Shown here: one piece after another, positions 12,561 to 24,800 of the stretch
Position numbering within the stretch: position 1 is the first letter of the stretch
Layout: every line of letters starts with the position of its first letter
Source: Opisthocomus hoazin
Taxonomy: Eukaryota > Chordata > Aves > Opisthocomiformes > Opisthocomidae
Direction of reading: 5' to 3'
NCBI RefSeq assembly: GCF_030867145.1
Contig: NC_134427.1
Span: 15,461,001-15,525,000 of the forward strand
DNA: 64,000 nt
The notes under the pieces: model-generated
What the model was told of the DNA's origin: nothing
Seen by the model: only the letters and a program-made list of their open reading frames with translations
Database searches by the model: none
Translations under genes and position numbers: made by a program

Positions 12561-13035
12561 ACATGGATGGACCTGTTGGAGTGGGTCTAGAGGAGGGCTG
12601 TGAAAATGATCTGAGGGCTGGAACACCTCTCCTGTGAGGAAAGGCTGAGAGTTGGGGCTGTTTGGAGGAGAGAAGGCTCCAGGGAGACCTTATTGCGGCC
12701 TTTCAGTACCTGAATGTGCCTACAAGAAAGCTGGAGAGGGACTTCTTAGCAGGGCCTGCAGCAACACAACAAGGGGTAATGGCTTTCAACTAAGAGAGGG
12801 TAGATCAAGATTAGATATAAGGAAGAAAATTTTTACAATGAGTGTGGTGAGGCACTGGCACAGGTTGCCTAGAGAGGCGGTCACTGCTCCATCCCTGGAA
12901 ACACTCATGGTCAGGCTGGATGGAGCTCTGAGCAACCTGATGCAGTTGAAGATGTCCCTGCTCACTGCAGGGGGGTTGGAGTAGATGGCCTTTAAAGGTC
13001 CCTTCCAACCCAAACTATGGTTTCTATGATTCTAA
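12561..13035 (+). mobile_element. CR1 LINE fragment (older subfamily)
   Basis: Plus-strand CR1 3' end. It begins near atggatggacctgttggag and runs through gagaccttattgcggccttt and aaggggtaatggctttcaac. It ends in the classical tail (ggagtagatggcctttaaag, ccaacccaaactatggtttc, tatgattct). The tail differs from the gacccacagaggtccc tail of the copies at 17.9, 42.5 and 44.3 kb, so it belongs to another, probably older, CR1 subfamily. The encoded end of the RT ORF is broken by indels. Confidence 0.93.
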
Positions 13036-16000
13036 GCAGAGTTTGGGGTGTGCATTCACTCCCCACTGTTTCCAGCACAGTCTGTCTGCAACTGGGGAGG
13101 TCGAGGCAGCTCCAGCCAGCGCCTGCTGCCTGCATCCAGCTGGCGAGCACCTCCCAAATGCACTGCTAGGAGCCAAAAATCAGTCCTGTGACACAGGTGG
13201 GAGAGGCCTGATGAAATACTTCTGCTAGGGGGGGAAAAAAGGGCTTCTGTTAAGTCAATGTCAACTTATGAGGACAAATTCTGAAAGTTTTTGTTACAGA
13301 ATTTCATGGTGTTTTTTAAAAATCAATTTCACGACTGTAACTTAAAATGTCATTTTTTTAGTCATGAAAGATAGCTGTTTAGTCCTGAGACAAAACACTT
13401 TTCTAGATGAAGGAAGTACACAGCTACCTGATTTTGTCTCCCATCACCAGGGGACAGGTGCCTTACACCCAGAGCACCGTTTGCTACTGATGTGGCACAA
13501 CAGAATTCAAACATAAAAATAGGAGGTCACTGAGTTCAAAGAGAAATCTACCAACAGGTCTCTTGCCCTCTCTGACCCTGCTTGTGGAGGAAACTGTGCT
13601 ACCACTTACAAAACCAATGGTTTGTAAACAGTTATTTTGAGTGTTACAGCTCTGAGACTTCCTCTGCAAAAGTATCCAAATCACTCAGTTCAGACCATCA
13701 TTACAAAAGAGAAAGGAGGAATATACCTCTTTTCCACACATATGCTATAACCTCTCTGAAAAACACTCTATTTTCTGCAGGAGGCCAAAGATGTGTATTT
13801 GGATCTGTGTGCATTTTTAGAAACATACGTGGGCTCCAAGCTTAATGCTGTCCTATGGATTTTTTGGAAATAACGAATTCTGGTTTCCTGGCAAATAATT
13901 ACACACAAACTGCATGGCACCCACTCCGTGTCTCTTGACAGTGTGTGAGACAGTCTGTCACCAGCAGCAGTGGCTGATGCCCGGTGAGCGAGGCCAGGCT
14001 GAATGCCCGCCCCAGCTGAAGCCCCTGCATTAGAAACCAGCCTGGTGCTGGGCCAGAAAGCCAGGCTTTGCCTGGGGGCAAGGGTGATGCCCAGGGCAGG
14101 CCTGCACCAGCTGGAAGCATCGCCTTGGATGGCTCTGCTTCGAGGGGCTGCAACCTCTTCAGCGCAGTGCTGTGCTGGGGTCAGGCTGCATGGGGATTTC
14201 TCTGGCCAGAAGAAATTTCAGGGTGGGAGAATGTGCTGGGCTTGGGGGAAGTTTCACCAGTTCTTGGTATTTCTACCTCTTGACGGCATGAGAATGTACC
14301 CCGGGGTATGGTCAGGTTCTGTTGTGAAAATTAAGCAACTCATGAGAGGAATGCTGTGTACCAGATGGCAGGATGGGACCCCGGGAGGTTTTTACCCCAG
14401 ATGAGGTAGATGGAGTCTGGTATTGGCTTTGCTCAGATCGTGTTGTCTGGAAAGAGGACCCCAGTCCTGCAGTAGTGGGGACACTTGAAGCTCCCACCCC
14501 TAACGGCACGTTTGTAAGCAGACAACGCTTTATGTGCACAGATTAATGTGCTGCTCAAAATCTTGTCGCATATCTAACGTCCTTCTGCAGCACAAGCACC
14601 TCTTTTGTCGCCCACAGATGGAACTGGAAACATCTTCTGCTTGTTCAGTTTTAGCCTCCCACCCTCCTGGAGCCCGCGATGCAGCTACCTGTAAACACCC
14701 GACCAGGAACCCGTGCTTCTGAAATGGGATTTCAGTAAGATTCTTCCACTTTTGACAAGTTCTTTCTATCCAGATTTCTTTGTGCATGGACAAAGACAGC
14801 ATTTCGAAGGGCAAACAAAACACTGAGCAATTCTCTTTTCCCAGCACTTTATTTGCTGAAGACAACCCCGTCCCAGCCGCACCGCCCCTCGCCCCCGGAG
14901 CCTCCTGCCAGCAGAACGATGCTGCTCGCAGTGTCCCTCCTCCCTGTCTGAGCTGCCAAAATCTTGCCAATGCCTCTGGCTTCTCTTTCTTTGGCTTTTC
15001 TGCAAATACATGGCGTGCCAGCGCTGAATCCCTACGGCAGACCTGGCCCTGAAGACGCTGCTTGTGCAGCTGGGTATCTCGGGGGAGACCAGCTTGCACT
15101 CAGCAGCAGCTTTCTGCCTGTGGCCCCAGTACTACCGCAAGAATTTTCTGTGTTTCCTAGAGAAGGTTGGAAAGCAATGAAAAAGGATTTTGGAGTGACT
15201 ACAAGACAGTTTTGTAATTATGTATTAGCATTAACTTTATCCACAACGCATCAGTAGGCTGAGCTTTCAGAAGATCAAAACCAAACCTGACCCTGTGCGG
15301 CTCCGCTGAAATCCCTGCAAGCGTACAGACAGCGCTCGCCTCTTGTTTCGCAGCGGCCAATGGGCTTGTACTGGGGCTCTCTGTTTTCTTCTCAAAAGTG
15401 TTGTTCACCCTGCAAATACGCTCTTGTGCTCGCATCCCAAATCACAGTGAGTGACTCCAGCATCTGGATCCCCAACTTTGAAGTCTCCCTTTCAAAAAAA
15501 GTCTTTTCATGTTCCGTGTTTTGATATGCCGTGTTCGTCTTCTCCCGTTTTCCTCTGTTCAAGTTCTTCCACCAGTTCTGAATTACATCAACCAGATTAC
15601 AAAGGAATTCTTGCAAAGGTTTTCTCTTTGCCATCAGTGTTGTGTAGTTTATTAAACATATGTTTTGTTATCAGAGGGGCTTCAGAAGCGCTGTGTAATA
15701 AAACCCCAGTCTTTCCTTTAGTTAATTGTAAAGTCAATGCCTTAAAGCTCCAGGAGATATTTTTCTGAGGAGAAACAAATTTATTTCTAAACTGAGCAGT
15801 CCTAAAAGTTTATTCTAGTCAACACTGGAGATCAATAGACTCTTCTGGTTTATGTGCTTTAAGGGTTGAAACAGTTGCAACAGATGTAAAGAAAAAAATT
15901 ACAGCTTTGTAGTAGGAAAAACACCCAAGAGTTAAATGGCCATTTCCAAGCACAGATACCACTAGGCTAGTAGAAGAAAAAGTTCCAAAACACAAGCAGA

Positions 16001-17944
16001 AGTATGGAAATTAGTTATTTCCAAAGCTATGTACGCATCACAGAAAAAAAATCAGTTGAAATGTCAGAAGAGTTGATGTTTTGTGTTCTATTATACTACT
16101 CATATATAAATATATATTCAGATAACTAACTTGCTTAGCATTAGCAGCTAACTTCACTGAAGCCTTCGGCCGCACGCTGTGAATTTGTCCCCTGGATGCA
16201 GTGAGCATTTGCTGGGACCCTGCCAAGCTGGGTGGGAGATGGCCCCAAGGATCCAGTGGCAGCTGGAAGGCGAAGAAGCTGTAAATCGTCGCTGGAAAGC
16301 AGCAGGGCCTCTCTGAAGGTAGGAGAAGAATCCTCCGCCCACCCAGGGACCGTCAAGGAGCCCAACAAGGAAGAAAAAGCCCCCAGACCCAAATAACACC
16401 ATCGGACCCCGCTGCCATGTGGAGAACACGCGTGAGGCAGAGACTCAGACCGTAAAGGTAGATTTGCCCAGGGATTTCTTCTCTCAGGGTCCCTCTCTGG
16501 CGGCACCCAGCTTGAGCTGGTTCACACCGCTGTCCCACTCCACAAACTCACCCGGCGTACGTCGTGTCTGAGACCGCGCTTTGGGAAACTCAGGGTCGAG
16601 CCCGAGAGTGAGCGTGTGTGGGGGGGAGTCGAACAGGGGCACTCATGGGCTCACGGGGATCGCCCGCTCCGAAGGGACCCCGGTCCCAGCAGCGAGGGTC
16701 TCAGGTGCTGTGTGTGCGACTCCTCCAGCGCTGTGTGAATGCTCCGGTAGTGGCTCCTCCCGCAACATACGTAAACACCCGGGCATGGCACATTTAATTA
16801 ATGCATATTTGTTCAAAGATCAGAGAAAACCAATTTAGCTTCTCCTGCTTTGCCACACATGCTAAAGACACTATCAAAGTAAAAACTATTCTCTAAACAT
16901 ATTACTTTGACTCACTGCTGATACCTAGTAATTATAAAATTAATAACATAATAGTGTATTCTAACAAAGATTTTTAGCACAGGTAAATGCTTCACACAAT
17001 GCTGCTATCTCCTCCAGGCTGGACAGCAATGCCAAACCAAGGCTTTTGCTTCTCCTCCAGATAATTCCTCCCCGCAGCTCTCCCGACACAGCCGCGGCGA
17101 GCGACGGGCGCAGAGCCGCCGGCGGGCCACCTGGCACCGGCACCCCCTTCCCCGCCAGCTGCGGCCACCGCTGCCCGCCGCGAAGCGGAGCCCGGACACC
17201 TGGAAAAACATCTGGAAAAGAGCTGGCTCCTTTCCGCTTTCTCTGGGCTCTCGGCTGGGCACTGTTGTGTGGAGACTGTGCAGAGGAGCCGCCCGCAGTG
17301 ACTGCAGCCATCTGCGCAACAGTTATAAATAGCTAATTACACTGTCTAATATTACTTTCACATTTAAGTAATTATTGTAATTGCTGGTGGGATATTGTAG
17401 TCACACTTGAGAGGAGAGGTGATCTGTGAGCCGCTGCCTGTTAAGAGACGGGATGACAACACGAAGAGCTGCCCGTCACTGCCAATACCACAGCCGTGGA
17501 GGATCTGCCCAACTGTTCTTATTGCCCGTTCATAATCGCAAAGTTTTTCTTCAAGCGTTTCTGACGCAACGTAAAGCATCAGCTCAGGACGTGCCCCCTC
17601 CGCCTGGCCTGTAAAAGGTAACCCTGCACTCCCTGCAAGAACACTGGCCTCAGTCGTCAAACTTGCCGCCTTTCCATGAGAGCTCACCAGCGCGTTTCTG
17701 CACCGGCTTACCACGGGAGTGGGGACAGGAGAGGGGGAAAACCAACTGTGGAAAGTGCCTTGTGGGATTGTTTTCCTTACAATTTTGCACAAACACGTGG
17801 CAAACCCTGGATGACTCAAGCGTAACTGCTTTCTGGAAAAGCCACGGATCTGTGCATTTAAAACCCCATGCAACGCGCTAGCACCAGGACCGCTCGCCCC
17901 AGCTGCTGCTCCGGCTGCAGCACACAGGCTCTGCAGGGCATCTG

Positions 17945-18968
17945 CATGGTTGTCATCAGCGGCGCTGAGTCTAGTTGGAGGCTGGTGACAAGTGGTGTCC
18001 CTCAGGGGTCAGTACTGGGCCCAGTCTTGTTTAACTTCTTCATCAACGACCTGGATGAAGAGTTAGAATGTACCCTCAGCAAGTTTGCTGATGACACCAA
18101 ACTGGGAGGTGTGGTAGATACACCAGAAGGCTGTGCTGCCATTCAGCGTGACCTGGATAGGCTGGAAAGCTGGGCAGAGAGGAACCTGATGAGGTTCAAC
18201 AAGGGCAAGTGCAGGGTCCTGCACCTGGGGAGGAACAACCTCATGCACCAGTACAGGCTTGGGGTGGACCTGCTGGAGAGCAGCTCTGTGGAGAGGGACC
18301 TGGGTGTCCTGGTGGACAACAGGTTAACCATGAGCCAGCAGTGTGCCCTGGCTGCCAAGAAAGCCAATGGGATCCTGGGGTGCATCAAGAAGAGTGTGGC
18401 CAGCAGGACAAGGGAGGTTCTCCTTCCCCTCTACACTGCCCTGGTGAGGCCTCATCTGGAGTACTGTGTCCAGTTCTGGGCTCCCCAGTTCAAGAAAGAT
18501 GAAGAGCTACTGGAGAGAGTCCAGCGGAGGGCTACGAGGATGGTGAGGGGATTGGAGCATCTCCCCTACGAGGAGAGGTTGAGGGAACTGGGCTTGTTCA
18601 GTCTGAAGAAGAGAAGGCTGTGAGGGGACCTTATAAATGCCTACAAATATCTGAAGGGTGGGTGTCAGGAGGATGGGGCCAAGCTCTTTTCAGTGGTGCC
18701 CAGTGACAGGACAAGGGGCAATGGGCACAAACTGAGGCACAGGAAGTTCCGTCTGAACATGAGGAAGAACTTCTTCCCTCTGAGGGTGACGGAGCACTGG
18801 AACAGGCTGCCCAGGGAGGTTGTGGAGTCTCCTTCTCTGGAGATATTCAAGACCCGCCTGGACAAGATCCTGTGCAGCCTACTGTAGGTGACCCTGCTTG
18901 GGCAGGGGGGTTGGACTAGATGACCCACAGAGGTCCCTTCCAACCCCTACCATTCTGTGATTCTGTGA
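17945..18968 (+). mobile_element. CR1 LINE, 1.0-kb 3' part with RT ORF
   Basis: Plus-strand CR1 carrying the C-terminal third of ORF2 and the 3' tail. The frame from 17,949 shows reverse-transcriptase blocks in order: [16 protein letters not shown], then FADDTKLGG (the catalytic DD pair at 18,090-18,095), then [13 protein letters not shown] and [11 protein letters not shown] blocks, and [16 protein letters not shown]. One in-frame TGA at 18,621 interrupts it where the 44.3-kb copy has AGA. After the TGA the frame goes on to the normal ORF end ([13 protein letters not shown], stop at 18,885). The element ends with two copies of attctgtg. It is 5'-truncated before the upstream palm and endonuclease domains, so it cannot move on its own. 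Confidence 0.96.
18621..18623 (+). pseudogene. Nonsense codon in CR1 ORF2
   Basis: In-frame TGA within the KKRRL-GDLI segment of the CR1 reverse-transcriptase ORF. The copy at 44.3 kb has AGA at the matching codon. This is the only frame break visible in the copy's 310-codon reading frame, which suggests a comparatively young insertion. Confidence 0.85.
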
Positions 18969-21365
18969 TCTGGTTTCCTCCCCCACCTCGAAATGCTTCA
19001 GTGCTTGTGCCTCCCACCGCGCTGTGAGAGTACACCAGAGCTCGGCGGCACTGGAGAACACCTTGGTGCTCTGCGAGCATTTCCAGCATCGCGGCCGGAC
19101 GTTGGTGAGGGTGGCGGGAGCACGGCAGCTCGGAGGCACAGACAGATGCGGTGCGGCTGTGTCCGACAGCCCGCCCAGCACTGAACCCCACAGCCGCGTA
19201 GGAAGGGAAACACAGCGGAATTTGACCAAAGAGAAACCCAAAACCTACCGTATATTTCAATGAAAACGTGATGTTTTGTTCCTGCCACAGCCCAGACGCA
19301 GGTTATTCTGGTGTCCGTGGTGGATCCGGAGCTCAGCTGCAGGAACACCACGCTAAGTACCGGTCTTGTTGTCTAGTTTGCTATCCTTGGTTCTTGATAA
19401 TCTGTCAACCTCCAAGCTTGCAAGAGCTTGCCACTGCTGGCAGCGCTGGAAAGACCGTTCCAGAACAAGAAGCCAAAACAAAGCCAGCGAATACAGGCAA
19501 TGAAAAAATCTGGTTTCTGTTGCTGCTGTACTGAGGAGCTGGGGTGGAAAGCTCTGCCTCGGAAACCCCCTCCCTTACCACCGCCTGCTACTTTCCAGGG
19601 GGCACGGGGTGATGGCAGGGAGGCCACCCTGGCACCCAAAAGGAAGGCCAGTTCTGTTCTCAGGCGGGGAAGAGCTCTCTGTCAGGGCTCTGCAGAGCTG
19701 CTCCAAACCCCTCAGGAGAGAGACAGCAGGAGGAGCAGGCACCCACCCACCCGCCCAAACAGCGGGGCAGGAACCAGAGGCCACGTGGAAAGGATGATGC
19801 CGCGCACCGGTACCTCATCTCTACGCATCCGGTGTCGGGAGGTCTCTGTGAGCGCAGAGCCCGCTTGCCTTTATATAGTTATTTCCAGGGAGAGGCAATT
19901 TAAAGCAGCTCAGACAGGAGCTGAAGTTAATGTTGTTCAATTACCTGTGAAGCCTCGCGCTGGCAGGAATGATTTATGAACGTTTCAGTGAAATTCATTT
20001 TGATACAAACACAGCCAAGGATATTTAAAGGCTGGACCCTGCAGCCCAGCACTTGAAAATAAAACAGAATAGCATTTTTCTTTGCCCACGTTGCAAACAA
20101 CACAGAATGCAAATAGCTTTACTGCTGACTAATCAGATTTTTTTCTTAATTTTAATCTAACATCAGGACTTTATACACTGTCTCTTAGCTCAGCCTGTCA
20201 GACTGATACCCAATTAAAAATGCAGCCGCTAAACTGGTGAGCACGGGCAGCTCTGTACCACGCCGTCACCCTTCCAGGTGCTCAGGCAGGTAAGCACTGA
20301 AGGCAAACGCAGACTAATTCCAGGCTGACTCACGGTCAACCTCATCTCTCCCAGCATCAAAAGCTGCTGCCAGCCCAGTTCGCTCTTCGTTTTGACACTT
20401 GTATCCTCCAACCATCTGTATTTGGCGGGTGCCTCCTAGCTAATAGCAGATTTTTTTTTTTTAAGAAAAACTTTCCCAAGGCCTCTTACATAATTGCTAT
20501 TTTCTCTGTACAATCTTTAAGAGGGCTTTTTTTCTATGCAAACAAACAGTTTTTTAAGAGTACTTTTTTTTTTTTTTTTAAGGAAACACAGATTTGTGGT
20601 AAGCTCTGCACTGATTTTAACTCCCTCCTCTTTTCCCCCAAAAAAGCATGTTTTTTTTCCCCTGCCTTTCTCGCTGCTGTCGGGCTGGGGCCGATTTCTG
20701 GGCGGGACGATTCCACCCCGCAGAAACAGCAGCGGGACTGAAAACCAGCGAGGGGACAGCCGGCGGCCGGGGGAATGCGGGGCCGGCAGAGAACCGGCTC
20801 GATCCCGCAGCCCGCGGAGCCGCGAGACCAACCCCTCCGTGCCGGGCTGTCGGCGACACCGGCTGCGACAGAGCTCGGCACCGCGCGTTCCGCCCGGCCA
20901 CTGTCGCGACAGCTCCTCACAAAGACACGCGCCGCGCCCCGGTCGCCGCTGTGGTCCCTTAACGAGGGGCTAGGGGGGGGGGAGGGGGGAGAGCAGGGCC
21001 GGGGGGAGCCCCGAGGGGGTGTGGGGGGGCGATGGAGCGGCCGGGCCCTGGCGCGCAGGCTGGCGGCCCGCCACCCGCTGCGGTGCGGGGGGGCTGGGCG
21101 CGGGGTGGGGCCCGGGGGGTGCAGCCCCCCCCCCCCCCGGACCCATCCATCCTCCTGCCAGGGACCCTCCGCGGGGGTGCATCCCCACGGCGGGGTCTCT
21201 CCCGGGGCTGCGCCCTGCGGGGTGACCGCGGCGGGGAGGGGAGGGGGCTTCCGCCGCGCTGGGCCGGGCCCTGCTCCGCGATCATGCGCAAACCGCGCTG
21301 CGCCCCGCGGGGACCCCCCCCCCCCCTTTCCCCTCCCGCGGTGCCGGCGGCCGGGCCGCCCCTAC

Positions 21366-21423
21366 CTGCGCCCAGCAGCGCGGCGAAGGCGAGGAGCAGC
21401 GCCAGGAGGCGGCGGCCGGCCAT
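21366..21423 (-). CDS. CD99L2: CD99L2 exon 1, coding part (signal peptide)
   Basis: On the minus strand the ATG at 21,423-21,421 is in a strong context (GAC-ATG-G) and opens MAGRRLLALLLAFAALLGA. This has two arginines, a leucine/alanine-rich core and a small-residue end, that is, a cleavable signal peptide. After 19 codons plus one base comes the donor GCAG|GTAGGG at 21,365. That phase-1 end completes a glycine codon with exon 2, so the spliced protein runs from the signal peptide into the acidic HGDDPDDF segment. This matches CD99L2, where exon 1 carries the signal sequence. The minus frame stays open well past the donor because of GC richness, but that read-through is not expected to be protein. 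Confidence 0.82.
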
Positions 21424-21521
21424 GTCGCGGCGGAGCTGCGCGTCTGCCGCCCGCTCAGCCGCCTCTCTGCGCCGGGGCGCGGCGGGGCGGGGCGGGAGCA
21501 CGGCGGCCCCGCCCCCCGCTC
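21424..21521 (-). promoter_or_regulatory. CD99L2: CD99L2 5' UTR and proximal GC boxes
   Basis: Upstream of the minus-strand start codon lies about 60 bases of GC-rich leader. Beyond it are two Sp1-type GC boxes: GGGGCGGGGCGGG on the plus strand at 21,484-21,496 and CCCCGCCCCCCGC at 21,507-21,519. No TATA element is seen. The transcription start cannot be placed exactly. Confidence 0.55.
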
Positions 21522-21899
21522 GCGCGTCCGCGCCCGCCGGGCTGCGCTGTGGCGGCGGGCGGGACCCCCGGGGTGGGGTGGATGATGGGGGGGGTGCTCC
21601 CGGGATGGTGCTCCGCAGGGTGCGGGACAGGGAACTGCCGCGGTCCGACACCGAGTTTCTGAGCGGGGGAGGTCCGCGAACCGTAGAAACGCGGGCTGGG
21701 GGCGACCTCTGGGGGTCTCCGGCCCCGACCCCCCCTCGGAGCGGGACCCGGGGACAGCGGGTGGCATCGGGTGGCGGGGGGGAGCCTCCAGCCCTGGGGG
21801 TTGTCACCCCCCCGCCTCCCCGCGCTGCCCCGCTGCCTGGGGTCGGAGACCCCCGGGTCCGCTCGGACCACCCCCCCCCGGACCACCTCTCTGGCCCTC

Positions 21900-24800
21900 G
21901 GCCCCGGCTGTGCTGGCCGCCATGGCCGGGAAGGGGTTGGCTCTGTCACCCGGTGACTGCCCTCGAGGAGCTGAGGCCTGCGGTCGGGTCTGTCCTCACC
22001 GAAGCCACCAAGCTGCCCCTTGCCGTTGATGTGCACCGGGCACCGGACCCTCTCCTCCACATCCCTTTTAAATGGGGCAAGGGGCTTGTTAATAATACAG
22101 CAAACATCTTCTCTGTTGATGTTTGTAGGTTGTTTCGCTACGGAGAAGGGGGTGAGGATGCAGGAGGAATTCCTAAAGCCTTAGGTGGGGGCTGGAAGCC
22201 TGAAGAAGTGTCTGGGTCACCCTGGTCCCACCCCACCCACCAGCAGCTGGGAGGTACTGGTGTCCCCAGCTGCTCCAGCCGAGCGTCGGGACTGGCCCAG
22301 ATCCGGACACAGCTTTCTGTCCTTGGTGGGAACGTTGCTTGGAAAGACAGTGAGCAAACAGCCCCTGGAGGAGGTACCGTCCTCTGGAGAAGTGCCTGGG
22401 TTGAGGGGTGGGGTGGGATAGCAGGGGGAGGGATGCCCTGCTGCTGGCTTTCATCTATGGCCACGCAGAAGATTGGAGGCTCCGCGGCTCCCAGTGCCTT
22501 CCCTGCCACAAGCCTCCTGGGGAAGGTGTCCAAAACCTGCACCAGAGCGGGTTCCAGTAAGCCAGCGCAGTTCTGCACGCTCGTGCCGTGCCGGCGGAGT
22601 TGCGGATGCTTCTGTCCTGTGCAATTCTCCCTGCTGCTGCGGAGAGGAGTGATGGGGGTCCCAGGTTACAGAGGAGCTGAGCTGGAGATGATGCCGCTCG
22701 GCTGCCCTACGGCCGGCCGGCCGCTCACAGTGTTGCCTCTCTTCCTATTTGTACAAAGAGAAATTCAGGATTATGGTCCTGCTGGAGCCAAACTAAAGGA
22801 AACTAGCGGGACAACAGTTATGCCTTCCCAGTCTGGCTCCCCAGTAACCTCTCCATCAGCTATTTGCATTTCAGTGGCTCTCCCAGCCTCTGGTAACTGC
22901 TGGGGGAGGAGGCGGGTAGAAAGGCTATTCCGTTAGCGTTAGATCGGCTTTAGCACGCCCGAAGGCGTGAGGGAGCATCGCAGCAGCTGATGCAACCCGT
23001 GACAGTAGATTGTTTGCCGTTCTGCGTGAGCCTGGGGTGCTTGCGAGTTGATTCATAATCACAACAAAATGTATGAACGTAGCCTTTAATTGGCAGGAAG
23101 GCAGGAGCAGTGCCGCGCTGCAAAGCTGGAGGGAAACGGGGCGATACGAACCGGGAATTCGCGTTGGACCCGCTCATCTGGCTAAACCCCCTGCCACCCG
23201 AGGGTGCTCTCGCTGGCCGGGCGTGCCCAGCCGGAGCTGGGGCTGCGGGCGGCGGGCACGGGTTGTGTCTTTAACGAAGGCCGAGGCAGCTGGAGAGCCT
23301 GGGGACCGGCCAGCAAGTGACTCAGCATCGCCTGACCTGTGCCCAAGAGGCCAGGCTATTTTTGGTTCGGGGTGTGTTTAAGGCAGGCAGCCCAGGCTTA
23401 AACGCTTCCAGTTGCTCCGCAGAGGACGCGCCGGTGCCGAGGCTGGAGCCTGGCGCGCGTTGTGCCGTGCAGGAGCGGTGCTGTCTTCCCGCTGGATCGC
23501 TTTCCTCCAAGCTCGAGGGGGCTGCGACCTTTTCATTTTCTTCTCTCGAGCTAGATTAAAGCTGTAATCTTTAAACAGCGGAATAAACAGCCGTCAGAGA
23601 AACTTTCAGTGGGAAAATACATTTGCTTCCCATTATGTTTTCGCAGGTATCATGCTTAACTCTTCCCGCTGCGTCTGAAAATCTGCTCCCTGGGCTTCAC
23701 ATGCTTCTGTCTCTCTGAGCAAAAAGATGTTTGAAGGGAAGGGGTAATGCTGATCAGGAAAGGTAATGCTGGGCCAGACAAAAATCTGGTTTAGAATCTT
23801 TTGCTTCCTAAGTCTATTCAAATAATTTAGCAGGCTCAGAACATGTAATCCGTTAGATCTCGGAGCCCCTCGCAGGCACTAATCAGTTACCCTTGATAAG
23901 TGATGGACACATAAAAAGCATCAATTTAGCTGCCGCTGAAGTGCTGCTGTTTTAAAAGCAGAATGAGCTGTCATGTAGCAATGCATGGCCTTGCCACGCA
24001 GTTATCTGCGATGGAAAATGAAAATACTATACACAGTTTAAAATGAGCAATTTCAGAGGCTGAATTACATTTCCACTTGTGTCCATCTCCTGCCTGAGGT
24101 GGTGTTGTTTCATGGCCCTGTTTCCAAATACAGCCATTCTTTTTTAAGAAAAAATTTGCTAATTTGGGGGTCTTTTAAATTCACTTATGGAGCCGGAGTG
24201 CATCTGGTCAAATTTTCTAAATGCCTTGTTTTCGAAAGTCTTGATTAAAGTTATGATCCAAATGGTTCCTTCTAAAAAAAAAAAAAAAAAAGAAAAGGAG
24301 GCAAGCAGTAGTATGAGATGGCAACAGCACAAGCAGCCCTTCGCCTGCACCACCCCAGCAGCCCTGCAGTGAGAGGGCTGGGGGACATTGCCAGCCTCTG
24401 CCGTCACCGCTGCCTCACCGTGGAGCCGGAAGGCGCGGGCTTCCCTGGGCAGTGGGCTGGCGGGTCGCCATGCTGCCGGCTCTGGTCCCATGCCAGAGCT
24501 GGGATCCCGCAGGCTTCCCTCCCTGAACGCCGGCAGCTGAGCTGAGGGAAGGGGCTGGGGGTCTTCGGGGCTCCGTTCCCCCCAGCCCGCAGCGTGCTGT
24601 GGCTGGCTGTGGTGGCTTGCCCGGTGGAAGTCACGGCTGAGTAGAGCTCCCCGTAAACAGACTTACTCCGCTTCTCACCGCCTGCCAAGTGCTGAGTGCT
24701 ACTCGCCGTAAGCATCTTCCCGGAGAGCCTCCAGTCTGGTTCCTTGCAGCACTGATGCATTGGGGGATATTTGTACAAGCTAATTCTAAGTATGTCATTT

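Larger units (their letters stand above)
2791..21365 (-). other. CD99L2: CD99L2 intron 1 (18.6 kb)
   Basis: Bounded by the exon 1 donor GCAG|GTAGGG and the exon 2 acceptor. It holds three CR1 pieces (5,728-6,130 minus; 12,561-13,035 plus; 17,945-18,968 plus), a 22-bp minisatellite at 9,189-9,365 and several GC-rich patches (roughly 4,600-5,650, 6,920-7,800 and 8,050-8,300). The remaining open frames are short and unrecognised. AT-rich parts (13,250-13,850; 15,600-16,140; 16,780-17,000; 19,980-20,640) show nothing beyond poly-A/T runs. A G-rich stretch at 20,970-21,030 lies within the CpG island. Confidence 0.75.
20690..21900. promoter_or_regulatory. CD99L2: CpG island of CD99L2
   Basis: Dense CpG and GC content across about 1.2 kb, centred on the signal-peptide exon. 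It contains a run of 14 C at 21,125-21,138 and several G-runs on the plus strand. No TATA box is visible upstream of the start codon, which fits a broad housekeeping-type promoter. The edges are estimated by eye. Confidence 0.8.

Noticed and set aside
20959..21807. 282-codon minus-strand frame that includes the CD99L2 signal peptide in its interior.
   Set aside because: The in-frame extension on both sides is proline/arginine-rich CpG-island read-through. The ATG at 21,423 with the donor at 21,365 gives a far better model that splices in frame to exon 2.
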